A DNA stretch of 64,000 nt from Nepenthes gracilis (lineage: Eukaryota > Streptophyta > Magnoliopsida > Caryophyllales > Nepenthaceae). The position numbers were made by a program, and so were the translations under genes. Below the pieces are notes generated by a model, which saw only the letters and a list, made by a program, of their open reading frames with translations, was not told where the DNA came from and did not search any database. The stretch covers positions 19,444,037-19,508,036 of the forward strand of contig BSYO01000004.1 in the NCBI GenBank assembly GCA_033239525.1, given 5' to 3'. Shown in pieces: positions 54,230-64,000 of the stretch (positions are counted from its first letter, which is position 1; every line of letters starts with the position of its first letter).

Positions 54230-56910
54230 AAAGTGATACCTTATATTTGATCTGAATATTATATGGAAGCTTAGGTTAGAGCAAGACAGATCGAATAAGT
54301 AAATGTAGGTATAGGACAATTAAATTAGACTGAAAAGTTCTAGTATCTTGGTTGACTAATTTAAACTAGAATTAAGTTAGGAATAGTCATTAAATTTTGT
54401 TGCCTAGCTAGTATCCAAAGTGCAACCTAACCCGTGTATTTTAGAAATAATATTAGCGTTAGCTCCTAGACGAGGGTCTAATTGTAGTGATGGTCAACCA
54501 CGAGGATGAGAGGAAGAATTATTTAGCGGTTTCCTTAAAGATTTGAACTAGTAATTGAATATATTAATATTGATTCAAGGTCTAAGCAGTCGATTTTATT
54601 TCGACGTTTAAGTTTGTTAGCTCTGCCTTAAGGTCCTCCGGTTAGTAATCTGAAGGGATGCTTGAATATGATGATCAAGCTTGATGTATAAGTAGGAGTC
54701 GAAGGCTTGAGGCTAGTATAACTCAGAGTTAATTCTAGCGTGACGAATTCAAGGATACTGATTTATAATCAATATAGTGCTTGAATTTTTAGATAGTTCA
54801 GATCCTATGAAGGTTAAGAAAAGGATCCTGAAGATTAAGATAGTATTTGTAATAATCTAATAAGATAAGGTGATATTACCCTACATAAGATAAAAGGCAA
54901 AGTCGACCTTAGATGAATGACTTAGAAAGAGTCATAGGTTTCGAGGATAAAGAGATATCATAGGATAAGTCGTGGATACTTGAATATTTCATTTCAATGG
55001 GATTTTGAGAGCATGTCCTGATTAGGATAGTTTGGTCATATAATTAGGGGTTGCCTATATTCCATGAGTTGGATAGTAAAGAAGTCTAGTGCATGAGATC
55101 TAGGTTTTGCAGTAATAGCATAAGTATAAAAGTGTTGTCTACATGATGAAAAGTATGTGCATTGACTTGGGATTTTACATCTACCTAAGTTTATTATTCG
55201 AAGACCATGAATTTTATACAAACAACATTAAAGTCTACGACGTCTTCTTAGGTCTGTAGAAATAATTGATTAGATTAATTTGATCATAGTTGTGGTGACG
55301 AACTTCGATATGATGTTTGAGGATGTTTTTGAGGCTGTGATGAAGAATCGAGGAAGCGTTGATTTCATTACTGTCATCAATTACTTTAAGATTTTTGGAA
55401 AGTAAGATGGCAGATGGAGATTACATATGGATGATTTAAACTTGATCACAAGGTGATGAATAGTCTCATAAACCAGTATTGGAGAATGAATAGGTAGTTC
55501 ATTTGATCTATTGCAGGAGCTTGATATTTCTAAAGGTAATCAAAAAAATGTATGATAGTTTTTAGAATTAAAACTTAGTCATTACAAGTTCCGATGACAC
55601 CATATGGGTTTTGTAAAATCATAAGTATTTTGTGAATTTATAATTTAAATCTTTCAGTTATATTTAGGCCAATTCTGTGATGACCTTATTAATGGGAGTG
55701 TGAATTCTATTTGAGGATAATATTATAAATTAAGAAGGCAATTAGTCATGTGACCAATCAGGGGAGAATGTGACTTTGGTTTTGGGAAATGATAAGTTGG
55801 GCATGTAGATCTCTCAAGAGCATGAATGTGATTCTGTAGAGACTTGAGCAATGACTCCTTAGGAAAGATTGATTGATGTCGCGAAAACATTCATTTCCCT
55901 TAAGTCATGAGAGAATCCGGTAAGATATCTATTGAAATGTTCTTTGAGAACTGTAGCGTCTATGGGGCATTGAACTAAGAAGTGTCCGACTTTTGTTGAG
56001 ATGAGGTACACGAGGATAGTCCTCAAGGAACGGAATTGTTTTAATCCGGAAAGATCCAATATATAAGTGGGGGAGAGGTCCACAATCAAAGTTACTCCAC
56101 CAGTGATTGGAATTAGTAATTAAGGTCTCTGCTTGGGAACTCATAGGTGTTGCCTTTGGGATTAGTCCATGTATAAGACTCTGAAGTAGCAGATAATCAT
56201 ATGGCAGTATAAGCAGATAAATAATGAATCTCGATAACGTTTAAGAAAAGCAAACATTAATGTTGATAATATAGTGTTGGAAGTCTTTAGACTTAGTATG
56301 TTCTCGGTGTTTTGTAAGAGAGGTAAATTATGTATCACTAATAGTCCCAGTAGTCAGATAAGTGGGTCATTATATTTTTAGGAGATTGAGTCGTATTCAA
56401 AATGCAGAAGTTATAAAATTATGAGATGAAGAGTGTTTGTGGTTTTTTGAATAGCAAGAATTGTGATATTGTTTGGGTACTTGTGAATTTGGTTGCAAAG
56501 ACATCCCACTTATCATGAATTTGCGGGATATGACCAAAATGAATAAGTCGGCAAGACGATAAGATTAAGTATTCGAGTTCGAGGTTTTAAGTAATTGTTC
56601 AATTGTATTACCTAGATTGATTGTAATTTAGAGATTTTGGGATCTTGCTTTAGTTATATTGATGACCTTAGGTTTATAACTATAACGAAACCAAGGAGTC
56701 AGATTTGAAATAATAGACATAAATTGCAAGAGGATTCTTGATATCTGGATAAAAGGGTTAATCAAAGTAACGCAATGGGATTGTGAGAGCCCATAAAATC
56801 TTAGAAATTGATTTGAGGTTAAAGAAAAGTGATCTTAGGATACAAAGAGGAAAAGGGAAATATTCTTAATATTGAGGTTTGTTAAATTTCGAGGATGAAA
56901 TTTTTATAGA
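54230..56910 (+). pseudogene. Interior of element B, strongly decayed gag-pol remnant
   Basis: No frame stays open. Hints of RT occur near 55565-55700: a HYKF..-TPYGF stretch and then YLGQFCDD, in the positions of H-Y-E-F..P-F-G-L and F-I-D-D. Other parts are not assignable. Together with the 2.7-kb length this suggests deletion plus heavy mutation. Confidence 0.5.
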
Positions 56911-56921
56911 TAAGGGAGAAT
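56911..56921 (+). other. Polypurine tract of element B
   Basis: TAAGGGAGAAT lies directly before TGTAATACCTC of the 3' LTR. Confidence 0.7.
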
Positions 56922-58987
56922 TGTAATACCTCAATTTTCAAATATCGTAATTTCAGGTAATTAGGGTAATATAATTAAAATTATTAAGTTGCGAAGGCAA
57001 TAGGAGGGATAAGATAATGGCCGGAATGGACGAGATGACAAAAAGGCCAGTTTGCACTAATGGCTGGAATGGATGAAAATGGCCGGTATGGTTGAAAGGA
57101 AAAATGTCGGTATGCATACGACTGATAAGCTTGTAAGGGAAAATGTTGGTATGCTTGACCGGTATACATGTAAGAAAATTACCGGTATGAATTTTAAGGA
57201 GAAAATGGTCGGTTGGCCGAAATACCCGAAGTGGTGCATTTTGCCAGGAATAGCCAAAATGCCCAGAATGTCTATTTTGGGCGGAATGGTTCATTGGGCG
57301 GTTTGGTGCAAAATGCCAGGATGGTGCATTTTGCTGGTTTGGACTATTTCACCGGAATGAAGCAAAATGTCGGATGATACAATTTTCCCGGTATGAAGCA
57401 AAATGCGAGGATGGTGCGTTTTGCCAGTTTGGACTATTTTGCCGAAATGAAGCAAAATGCAATTTGCCTAGTATGAATCAAAATGCTGGAATGGTGCAAA
57501 ATGTCGTATCCTGGCTGCTTAGTGAAGTGGGTGATATTTTTGACAAGTTTTAGGAAATTATAATGGTAATCGAGGATAACTCCGTCAACAGAGTGATACG
57601 TGGTTTGCCTTCCTCAAGGCGTTACTATACAGGACAAGAACAAAAAAATCTAAGATCATCCTAGTCCTCATGATATAAATAAGAAGGAATTATGAGATTA
57701 TATATGCATGAGAAAGAAAGAATCAAGAATATAAGATCATCCTGGTCCTCTGGATATAAATAAGGAGGACATCCTGGTCATCGGGATGTAAATAAGGAGG
57801 AAATATGAGATGATGCATGATGATGAAAGAACAAGAACTAAGACCTTTGATTGTGTGAAATACAATCTATCTTCAATTATTCGCTTTCTCAGCTAGCAGG
57901 GTTTACTATCCCTGGTCCCTTAAGATAATAAGAAAACTTATTCTAAAAGACAAATAAAATTCTAAGCTATCATAAGAATTCGACATGTTTCAAATTATGA
58001 ATCAGAAGAAGAAGTATACAAAGGAATAGATTGAGTAAACAAGACAAGATTAGTCCACGAGCTCATATTGATGCATCGTTTTATGCATTTACCCTTTTTA
58101 TATGCAATATTGACGCTTTTAGCATGTTTATCAGATTCACGAATAAAGGAAAGAATAACAAAAAGAAAGGATAAAATCAATCAATGCAAGAATTTTGGTC
58201 ACAAGATCATAACCTCAAGTTTATGCACATGCATTGTTTCAAACTTTTGTATCACCCGTAAGCATATTTGGTTCCTTATCCTCCCGTTGTTTCTTTTACT
58301 TATATATTTATATATATATTTATATTTTACACTAAAATTCGCATGCTTTGTTTTATGGTACCTTGGTGAGCTTATAGCTCACTCGTGCTGTTTTTACCCC
58401 CTTTCAGATGGTAATAATGAGCCGAAACCTTATAAGAATAATAGAGATAATGAATAGCTAAGAATGTAGCTGGATCTTGGAGACTCAAAAGTTTTGGATG
58501 TATTGATGAAATGTGAATGTAATATTTAATATTTAGATGAATACTGTATGTTAAATTGTGTCATGACATGTTGTATATTATTATGATATAGAATGCTTCC
58601 GCAAGATTTTGAGTAATTATAGCTATGCTTCCACGGATTAATTTTGGATTTGTACAGATTTTTAGATGGCATCTCTCATTAAACCCAAGGAGTAGTTAAA
58701 AGTTATGTATTGGAGTTATGGATGAATGGCATTGATGTTGATCCTGTGTATGAGTTGGATATGCGTTGTGAATATATTGAGGTTGAATTTGAGGTCTATC
58801 TATTCATAGATTTGGTTCAGGTTGTGTTATTCAGATTGTTTATATGATTTTTGACCATATTTAGGGGAGACTCTACTAAAATTTATGCAAGAAATTAAAT
58901 GACTAAAATAATAGTATATCAGTTCTGATTTGATTAAGTGTGTTAATTAACAGAAGGTCATAAAGGATTGTGACCCGTTTTGTTATA
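56922..58987 (+). repeat. 3' LTR of element B (short form)
   Basis: It starts TGTAATACCTCAATTTTC and ends CGTTTTGTTATA (final CA changed to TA). It matches both ends of the 5' LTR closely, including GGCATCTCTCATTAAACCCA near 58667, but lacks two internal segments, one of which holds the TATA box. Confidence 0.87.
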
Positions 58988-59083
58988 GCTTGAGTAGCGC
59001 TCGAGCACTGGGTGGCCTATATAAGCAATGGCAGGGCACTGTACAGTCATTTCGCGCGGGAGAAGGAAGAGAGGAGAGAGAGA
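58988..59083 (+). repeat. 3' LTR of element A, piece 2
   Basis: It contains GGCCTATATAAGCAATGG and CAGTCATTTCGCGC, matching 43937-43990 of the 5' LTR, then GGAAGAGAGGAGAGAG. It is cut again at about 59083. Confidence 0.85.
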
Positions 59084-60161
59084 GATTAATGCATTTGATT
59101 TTTTTAAGACTTACATTACCTTCGTATGTTTCGATATTATGAAAACTTTAAATAGAAGCTCTACAAAGTATCGAGAAGTATGATTAATTTCTTCTTGAGT
59201 GGAGAAAACTAAGAGGAAGTATTAAGAGCATGTGTAGAGTTTTTATAAAAAATTTTAAAAAATAAATTAAGAAATTTGACTAAGAAATTATTTTAGATGG
59301 TAATATTAACGGGCATGGCTTAGGATATTACAGTAAAAATTTTAGGACTGCCCTTTACCGTGGTGGAACTTTTGGTGGCGTAAGTTTTATGGCATCGTTT
59401 ATTGGGTCATATATATACCACCGATCTTTGGGTGCTAAATAGGAGGGTTTGACATTAGATTGTGTGGTAGCATACATAATCATTTCTTTGATTGTCAGTT
59501 TTATTAACTGGTGAGGCTTATTTACCCTAATATCTAAAGATAAATAAGATTCATTATATTTTATTAAGAAAAAAATAAGTTAAAGAAAATAGAAATTTAT
59601 TCATATTTTATATGATTTTTATTCCTTTGATTAGTATATTTTTATTTTAAGTATAAATCTGCTTATCTTTGTTATATGTGCCTTACTGAGTATTTAGCTC
59701 ACTATCTTACTATTTTACTAACCCTTTAGATGATGAGTACAAGTTGATATCTGATAAGTAAGATTGAAGCCAAAAGTTGTTAGGCATGAGTAATGATGAA
59801 TTTTAATGTAATGTAATAAATATATGGTTAATTTTGATATTAGGAAACTATGTTCTCATCTTATGATGAAATGAATACAATTTTGGTAATGATTATTTAG
59901 TTATACTTCTACAGATTATTATGGTCATTATTTATGTTTCCGTAAGTTTTTATGGTAATGATTTTGGTACCTAATAAACATCTCTGAAATAAAGTCTGAT
60001 GTCGTATTCCATTTGTACAGTATTGGATGCTACTTATAATATGACAATTATATGGATTATGTGTATAATTGTTATTTATTATATGAACTTACATGTAATA
60101 TGGTTTATCATTATATTTAAATTATTCACAGATATTAAGTATAAGGAAAGCATCTCATGAC
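59084..60161 (+). mobile_element. 1.1-kb insertion in the element A 3' LTR, probably a solo LTR
   Basis: The sequence is absent from the element A 5' LTR, which runs straight from GGAAGACAGGGGAGAG to GAGGAGGAGAAAG (about 43988-44015). The insertion has the layout of a chromovirus LTR end: TTGTGTGGTAGCATACA near 59460, GCCTTACTGAGTATTTAGCTC near 59680, then a tail. The same landmarks, diverged, occur in element B near 53080 and 53600. Ends lie in GA-rich sequence, so exact limits and target duplication cannot be fixed. Confidence 0.62.
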
Positions 60162-61856
60162 AGAGGAGGAGAAAGAGAAGAGAGGAAGATTGACTTAGTT
60201 GAAAGTTGAGGTAAGTATTCCTACGCATTATTCTTGATTTATTTTCGTATATAATAAACTTTGTTCATATTTAGAGGCTTTAATATCAATGCATGCTATT
60301 TTTATTTACCCTATTTATTTCTTTCGTGCATGCATGTTATTTTTACAAATCGTTTAGGGGTTTTGTTTGGGATTTGTAAATCTTTGATGGTTTTATATAT
60401 TTTATGAAAAAATAGGTAAATATTTGAGGTAATATATTTATGTATAAGTATATTTGTATGAAAAAAATCATGAAAACCTATATGGGTCATGCATTGGTAG
60501 ATATGTATCGATGCCTAGGACTTGGGATCTCTACATTTGTGATATAATTCGATATGTGATCGCCTCTTGATGAGAAGAACTTTGTGACCCTTTCCCGATG
60601 GGGAAAGTTTTATAAGTCTCTTTTTTCTCTGGTAGGAAAAGGCTTTGTTTTGTAAATGACTCTCCTCATTTGTGTTTTAATGCGAACCATTGTAATGTAA
60701 TTGAACGTGATTAATATATTTAGACATCCTGATATACCATATTTGACTTGAGGATTATACCGAATACCGCAGGTAACAAAATATAGTGAGTATGTTCATT
60801 GTTTATAGGAGAGCGTATATAGACAACCCTATCTATGGGTCTAAATAGTGGTTGATATGGTTTAAATTTACCTGGAGTATGAGTAACCCTTCCTTAAGTT
60901 GGTCTCTTAATCTTTGGTTCTCCGATTTCGTATATGCTTTGTATTTTGATATATTTTCTGCATTGATTTGTGTATGGATTTCATTTGAGATTTGTAGGTT
61001 TGTCCATAGGTGAAATTTGGTTAGTCTTATATATTTGGATGTGTGATTTCATTTCGGGAACATATTTTGTTCTTATATGATTTTATTCCAAATTATATTT
61101 TGTTCGTATGTGATTACGATTTGAAATTTATTTCATTCAGTATATATTCCGTATGGTTTATGATATGATTTGGATTATATAATTTCGGTTTGAAACATGT
61201 TTTGTTCAAAGTACGTCCTAGTGGGACTATATTTCGATTTAGATTATATTTTGAATACGAGACTACATTCAAACTTTCAATATCAAGCTTTTGGAGTTGT
61301 GTCTTTTATGTGTTTTGAATATATTTATGGACCCTCACTTTAATTTCAGACATTATTATTTATTATATGATATAAATACTTGTTAAATTTTAAACTCGTA
61401 TTTTTACTTCTTATCCTTTCAGATTATTAGGTTTGGATATATTGTAAAAGTTTGGATAAGATTGATCGTTGTTTATCTATTTTGGTGAGTTTAGTTTTGT
61501 TTTTTTGAACTGAATATGTATCAAATGTATTTTAGGTATTGAGTTTCGCCGGATGTACACCCTCGGTAATGTATTGAGAACAGTTAGATTATTTAGTCAT
61601 TAGGTTATGTCGTTATTGTTCCTTTGTCGTATCCCTTATAATATTTATGGAGCAAATCGTATTTATTATTTTGTCCGAAAGGTTATCCGATGAATTTTTG
61701 TGGGTTATTATTTTTATGGTCATTATATCGGATAATGTGGACATTTGTTTTGTTATGCTCGAGTATATGATTTGTTGGTCATGGTTGTATTATTTTAGAA
61801 TTTTAATTTTTATGAATTATAATTGTGTAGAGTTACTTGGATTCAAATTCATGACA
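60162..61856 (+). repeat. 3' LTR of element A, piece 3
   Basis: It resumes AGAGGAGGAGAAAGAGAAGA and stays colinear with 44000-45734 (shared GGTCATGCATTGGTA, GGTCTAAATAGTGGTTGATA) to ATTCATGACA at 61856. Confidence 0.88.
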
Positions 61857-63280
61857 TTTAAGCTAGTAGTTAATCCTGTATTATCTAACTTCGATGTTGT
61901 AAATCTAAAACTAGCCAAATAACTTTGCAAGGCTCACGCTCTCTTATATTTTCTTGAAAAGTTCAAGATCATCCATATCATTAGAGAAGATAACTAAAAA
62001 GCCGACCGTCTCTCAAAAATAGCTACATCAAGTTGTCTAAAACAATATATGCAGGGTATGGAAAGATCTTCTAAAGACCTAGTATTGATGAGTAGGATGA
62101 AATTCTCCAAGTGTTGAATGAGATAATTTGGATAACACTTTCGTGAAATATCTTTAAGACAGAACGCTATTGAGTGATCCAGCGAAGGTTAAGCCGATTG
62201 CAAAAATCACAGGCTTATATACTATAGTGGACGAATAACTATATAGAAGGGCTATTTAATACCTTATATGAGTTATCAAACCCTAATGGAAGCCGAATAT
62301 GCCATCGGAGAGTTGCATCTTGGCATATACAAAGCAAATGTGATAGAAAAAAACTTGGCCTTTAAAGTCATGAGAAAAGAATATTACAAGACAACCATGA
62401 AAAGAGACACCATTAAGTGTGTTAAGAAATGTAGAAGCTGTTAGATCCATGATAGCATCTCAAAGTAGCCGCACATAGACCTCTAAGCCTTGTAGGTTCG
62501 CTGACTATTTGCAAAGTGGGAGTTAGATATACTTGGTCTCTTTTCCATGGTGGCTAACCAACAAAAATTTACGATCATCATAGCTGATGACTTAACAAAT
62601 AAATGGGAGCCTCCCTTCTAGCCAATATTATACAATAAAATGAAATAAAATTCATACGTCATAGTATCATCTGTAAAATTGGAATATTAGAGGGGTATTC
62701 AATTTTCGGGTAAAAGTTTACTAAATTCTTGTTAAGGTTTTTGGTCCACACGTCAGTTTTATACCTGCAAATAAATGGACAAGTAGGTGTAACCAATCAA
62801 ATGATTGTCAATATTTTGAAGACCAAGTTAGTAAAGCTACGAGTGTTTGGGGTGAAAAACTCTCCTTTGTGCTCTGGATATACTAGATGACTCCAAGGAA
62901 ACCCACTAAGGAGAAACTTTTTTAGCTTATGCTTATGAAACAGAGGTGGTGATCTAGGTGGAAATAGGCTTGCTTGGTTACTGAGTGAAAATTTTCACTT
63001 TAAATAAAAAATTTCAACTCCTGAGATAGAAATTAGACCTCTTAGAGGAAACCAAAGATGCACCCCTCATCATAAGAACAACTTACTAGCAAAGAATCAC
63101 TAGGTATAACAATGGGAAGGTGAAGGAGTTAACAATTGAAGTTGATGATTTGATGCTAAGGAACATTATAGCCACTGATAAATTTGCAAACAAGAATAAG
63201 CTATCTTCAAGGGCCATTTCTAATATCCACAATACTTTAAAATAGAACAGACAGAGTATACACTCAGACCAAAAATGATC
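61857..63280 (+). pseudogene. RNase H end and integrase of the Tat-type element
   Basis: After the probable target duplication TTTAA, the RNase H frame interrupted at 43683 resumes (KLVVNPVLSNFDVVNLKLAK). It continues with a FLEKFKIIHI stretch and the ADRLSK motif. Integrase follows: EAEYAIGELHLGI (the H..H part, near 62288-62325), MKRDTIKCVKKCRSC (near 62398-62443), core pieces near 62510-62600, and LAYAYETEVVI near 62924-62955. This is the Tat/Retand layout. Stops and frame changes are frequent. Confidence 0.8.
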
Positions 63281-64000
63281 TTCCTGTCAAAAAATACTAT
63301 TAGTGAGCTTACAAGTATGTCCTAACCCTCACTCTGGTTTGTACGTATGATGTAAAGGTTTTAAACATTTATCATTAAAGTAGTGTTTTATCCAAATTTG
63401 CATAAATGTATACATATATAAATTGTCATAGGTACAATAATTTGGCCACAACTGACCCTAAGTTAGACAATTAATTTTAAACAAATTCACATGGGTGATC
63501 ATGGTGATTACGCATAACCCCAAGCATGGCCACACAATAGAAATACTCTGGGGCTCGGAGGCTTAAGACCACAGTATTTGATGCCCCTTGGAGAGGTTAT
63601 CTAATAGGCTAGTTGAAGCTCCCTGAGAGTCAACTATAAACATAGTCATTTGGCTATTTAAATTTTAAGGATACTACGTGCATGTAAGTAACGATAAACC
63701 CCTCCATGGGACATGCATTATTAGTTATATGGTCATGGATTAGAGTCTTCCATCACCAGTGATGGTAGTCCAATGACTTAGTTAGGAACAAATTCAGTAA
63801 TCATATGCTCAACTAGTTAGAGCTCGTACACATGGGGTTAGACTCTATGATTTGTATTCAAAGATGAGAACCATTTCTGATTAGATTGTGGTTCAAGCAA
63901 TTCAAAAAATATACATTATTATAAAATATAAATTATCCATTAACAAAGCAATAGAGCAACATTACAAATCAAGGGATGGGGGATTCAGCAGTGTTCCTTT
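63281..64000 (+). other. 3' non-coding part of the Tat-type element
   Basis: No coding sequence. A stretch of the type GGGGCTCGGAGGCTTAAGAC (63551-63570) is typical of the untranslated spacer between pol and the 3' LTR in Tat-type elements. No LTR start is recognisable before the window ends. Confidence 0.5.

Larger units (their letters stand above)
50423..58987 (+). mobile_element. Element B: chromovirus nested in the 3' LTR of element A
   Basis: The 5' LTR 50423-54215 (3793 bp) is followed by a primer-binding site, a strongly decayed 2.7-kb interior, a polypurine tract and the 3' LTR 56922-58987 (2066 bp). Sequence on either side (GGGGCCCACTTC / GCTTGAGTAGCGC) belongs to element A's LTR. 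The flanking pentamers ACTTC and GCTTG agree at only three bases. The interior is about half the usual length, so part of gag-pol is deleted. It is younger than element A by position. Confidence 0.87.
43684..61856 (+). mobile_element. Element A: Tekay/Del-like Ty3/gypsy chromovirus, itself carrying two insertions
   Basis: The 5' LTR 43684-45734 (2051 bp) is followed by a tRNA-Met-type primer-binding site, gag, protease, RT, RNase H, integrase and chromodomain-like end, then a polypurine tract and the 3' LTR. That 3' LTR is in three pieces (50265-50422, 58988-59083, 60162-61856; 1949 bp together), split by element B and by a smaller insertion. Flanks TTCAA (43679-43683) and TTTAA (61857-61861) fit a decayed 5-bp target duplication. 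Pol organisation and LTR length fit Tekay/Del. Stops are numerous and the RT active site is lost, so it is inactive. Confidence 0.88.
37390..64000 (+). mobile_element. Outer Tat-type Ty3/gypsy retrotransposon, split by nested insertions, runs off the right edge
   Basis: Fragments in order on the plus strand: LTR-like end with primer-binding site (to about 38203), protease-like region (38680-39174), RT and RNase H start (41976-43683), RNase H end and integrase (61862-63280), then 3' non-coding sequence. Removing the insertions at 39175-41975 and 43684-61856 restores domain order. The RT and integrase patterns (CVDFT.LNK-like, YGTEAVIPVEIGL-like) are those of the Tat/Retand lineage. The gag space (about 0.5 kb) is too short, so gag is largely deleted. 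All frames are broken. The 3' LTR, if present, is outside the window. The left limit is approximate. Confidence 0.8.

Noticed and set aside
56953..57360. Overlapping open frames on both strands (113, 66 and 95 aa)
   Set aside because: They lie in the CCGG minisatellite of the element B LTR; composition of the repeat keeps both strands open.
58068..58457. 129-aa open frame in the element B 3' LTR
   Set aside because: The matching part of the 5' LTR (53300-53660) does not keep the frame, and no coding motif is present.
1..64000. tRNA, rRNA or other structured RNA genes
   Set aside because: I looked for tRNA-like A/B boxes and conserved rRNA stretches and found none convincing. The tRNA-like matches are primer-binding sites of retrotransposons.

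Overview
The window looks like nuclear DNA of a flowering plant. It is AT-rich and has intron-split genes with GT..AG junctions. Its mobile elements belong to plant lineages: Ty3/gypsy chromoviruses, a Tat-type Ty3/gypsy element, Ty1/copia and hAT. I cannot name the species. All domain calls are from translating by eye; no database search was run.

Only two genes look intact, and they converge. The first is a plus-strand gene at about 15.7-31.2 kb for an SDF2-like endoplasmic reticulum protein with MIR repeats. It has six coding exons encoding 218 aa and is stretched over 15 kb by transposon-laden introns. The second is a minus-strand gene at about 32.4-35.4 kb for 40S ribosomal protein S12 (eS12, 140 aa). 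It has four coding exons and a telo-box plus site II-like promoter.

Layout: 0-0.9 kb is a decayed LTR-like fragment. 1.5-2.1 kb is a FAR1-related pseudogene whose frame is broken by a perfect 59-bp tandem duplication. 3.96-9.51 kb is a complete but dead chromovirus (Reina-like by size) with two LTRs and a near-match target duplication. 10.1-14.4 kb is an AT-rich block of imperfect direct and tandem repeats, probably minus-strand LTR material. 15.7-31.2 kb is the SDF2-like gene, with a copia remnant in intron 1 and a 5.2-kb hAT transposon in intron 5 bounded by a perfect 8-bp duplication. 32.4-35.4 kb is RPS12. 35.5-37.4 kb is AT-rich intergenic DNA.

From about 37.4 kb to the right edge the window is one nest of retrotransposons. 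The outermost is a Tat-type element (plus strand). It is interrupted twice: by a 2.8-kb minus-strand LTR at 39.2-42.0 kb, and by Tekay/Del-like chromovirus A at 43.68-61.86 kb, which splits the RNase H domain of the Tat element. Element A carries in its own 3' LTR a second element, B (50.42-58.99 kb), and a 1.1-kb LTR-like insertion (59.08-60.16 kb). Removing each insertion rejoins the layer below it. This nesting is the most striking structure here. I found no evidence of a new gene system.
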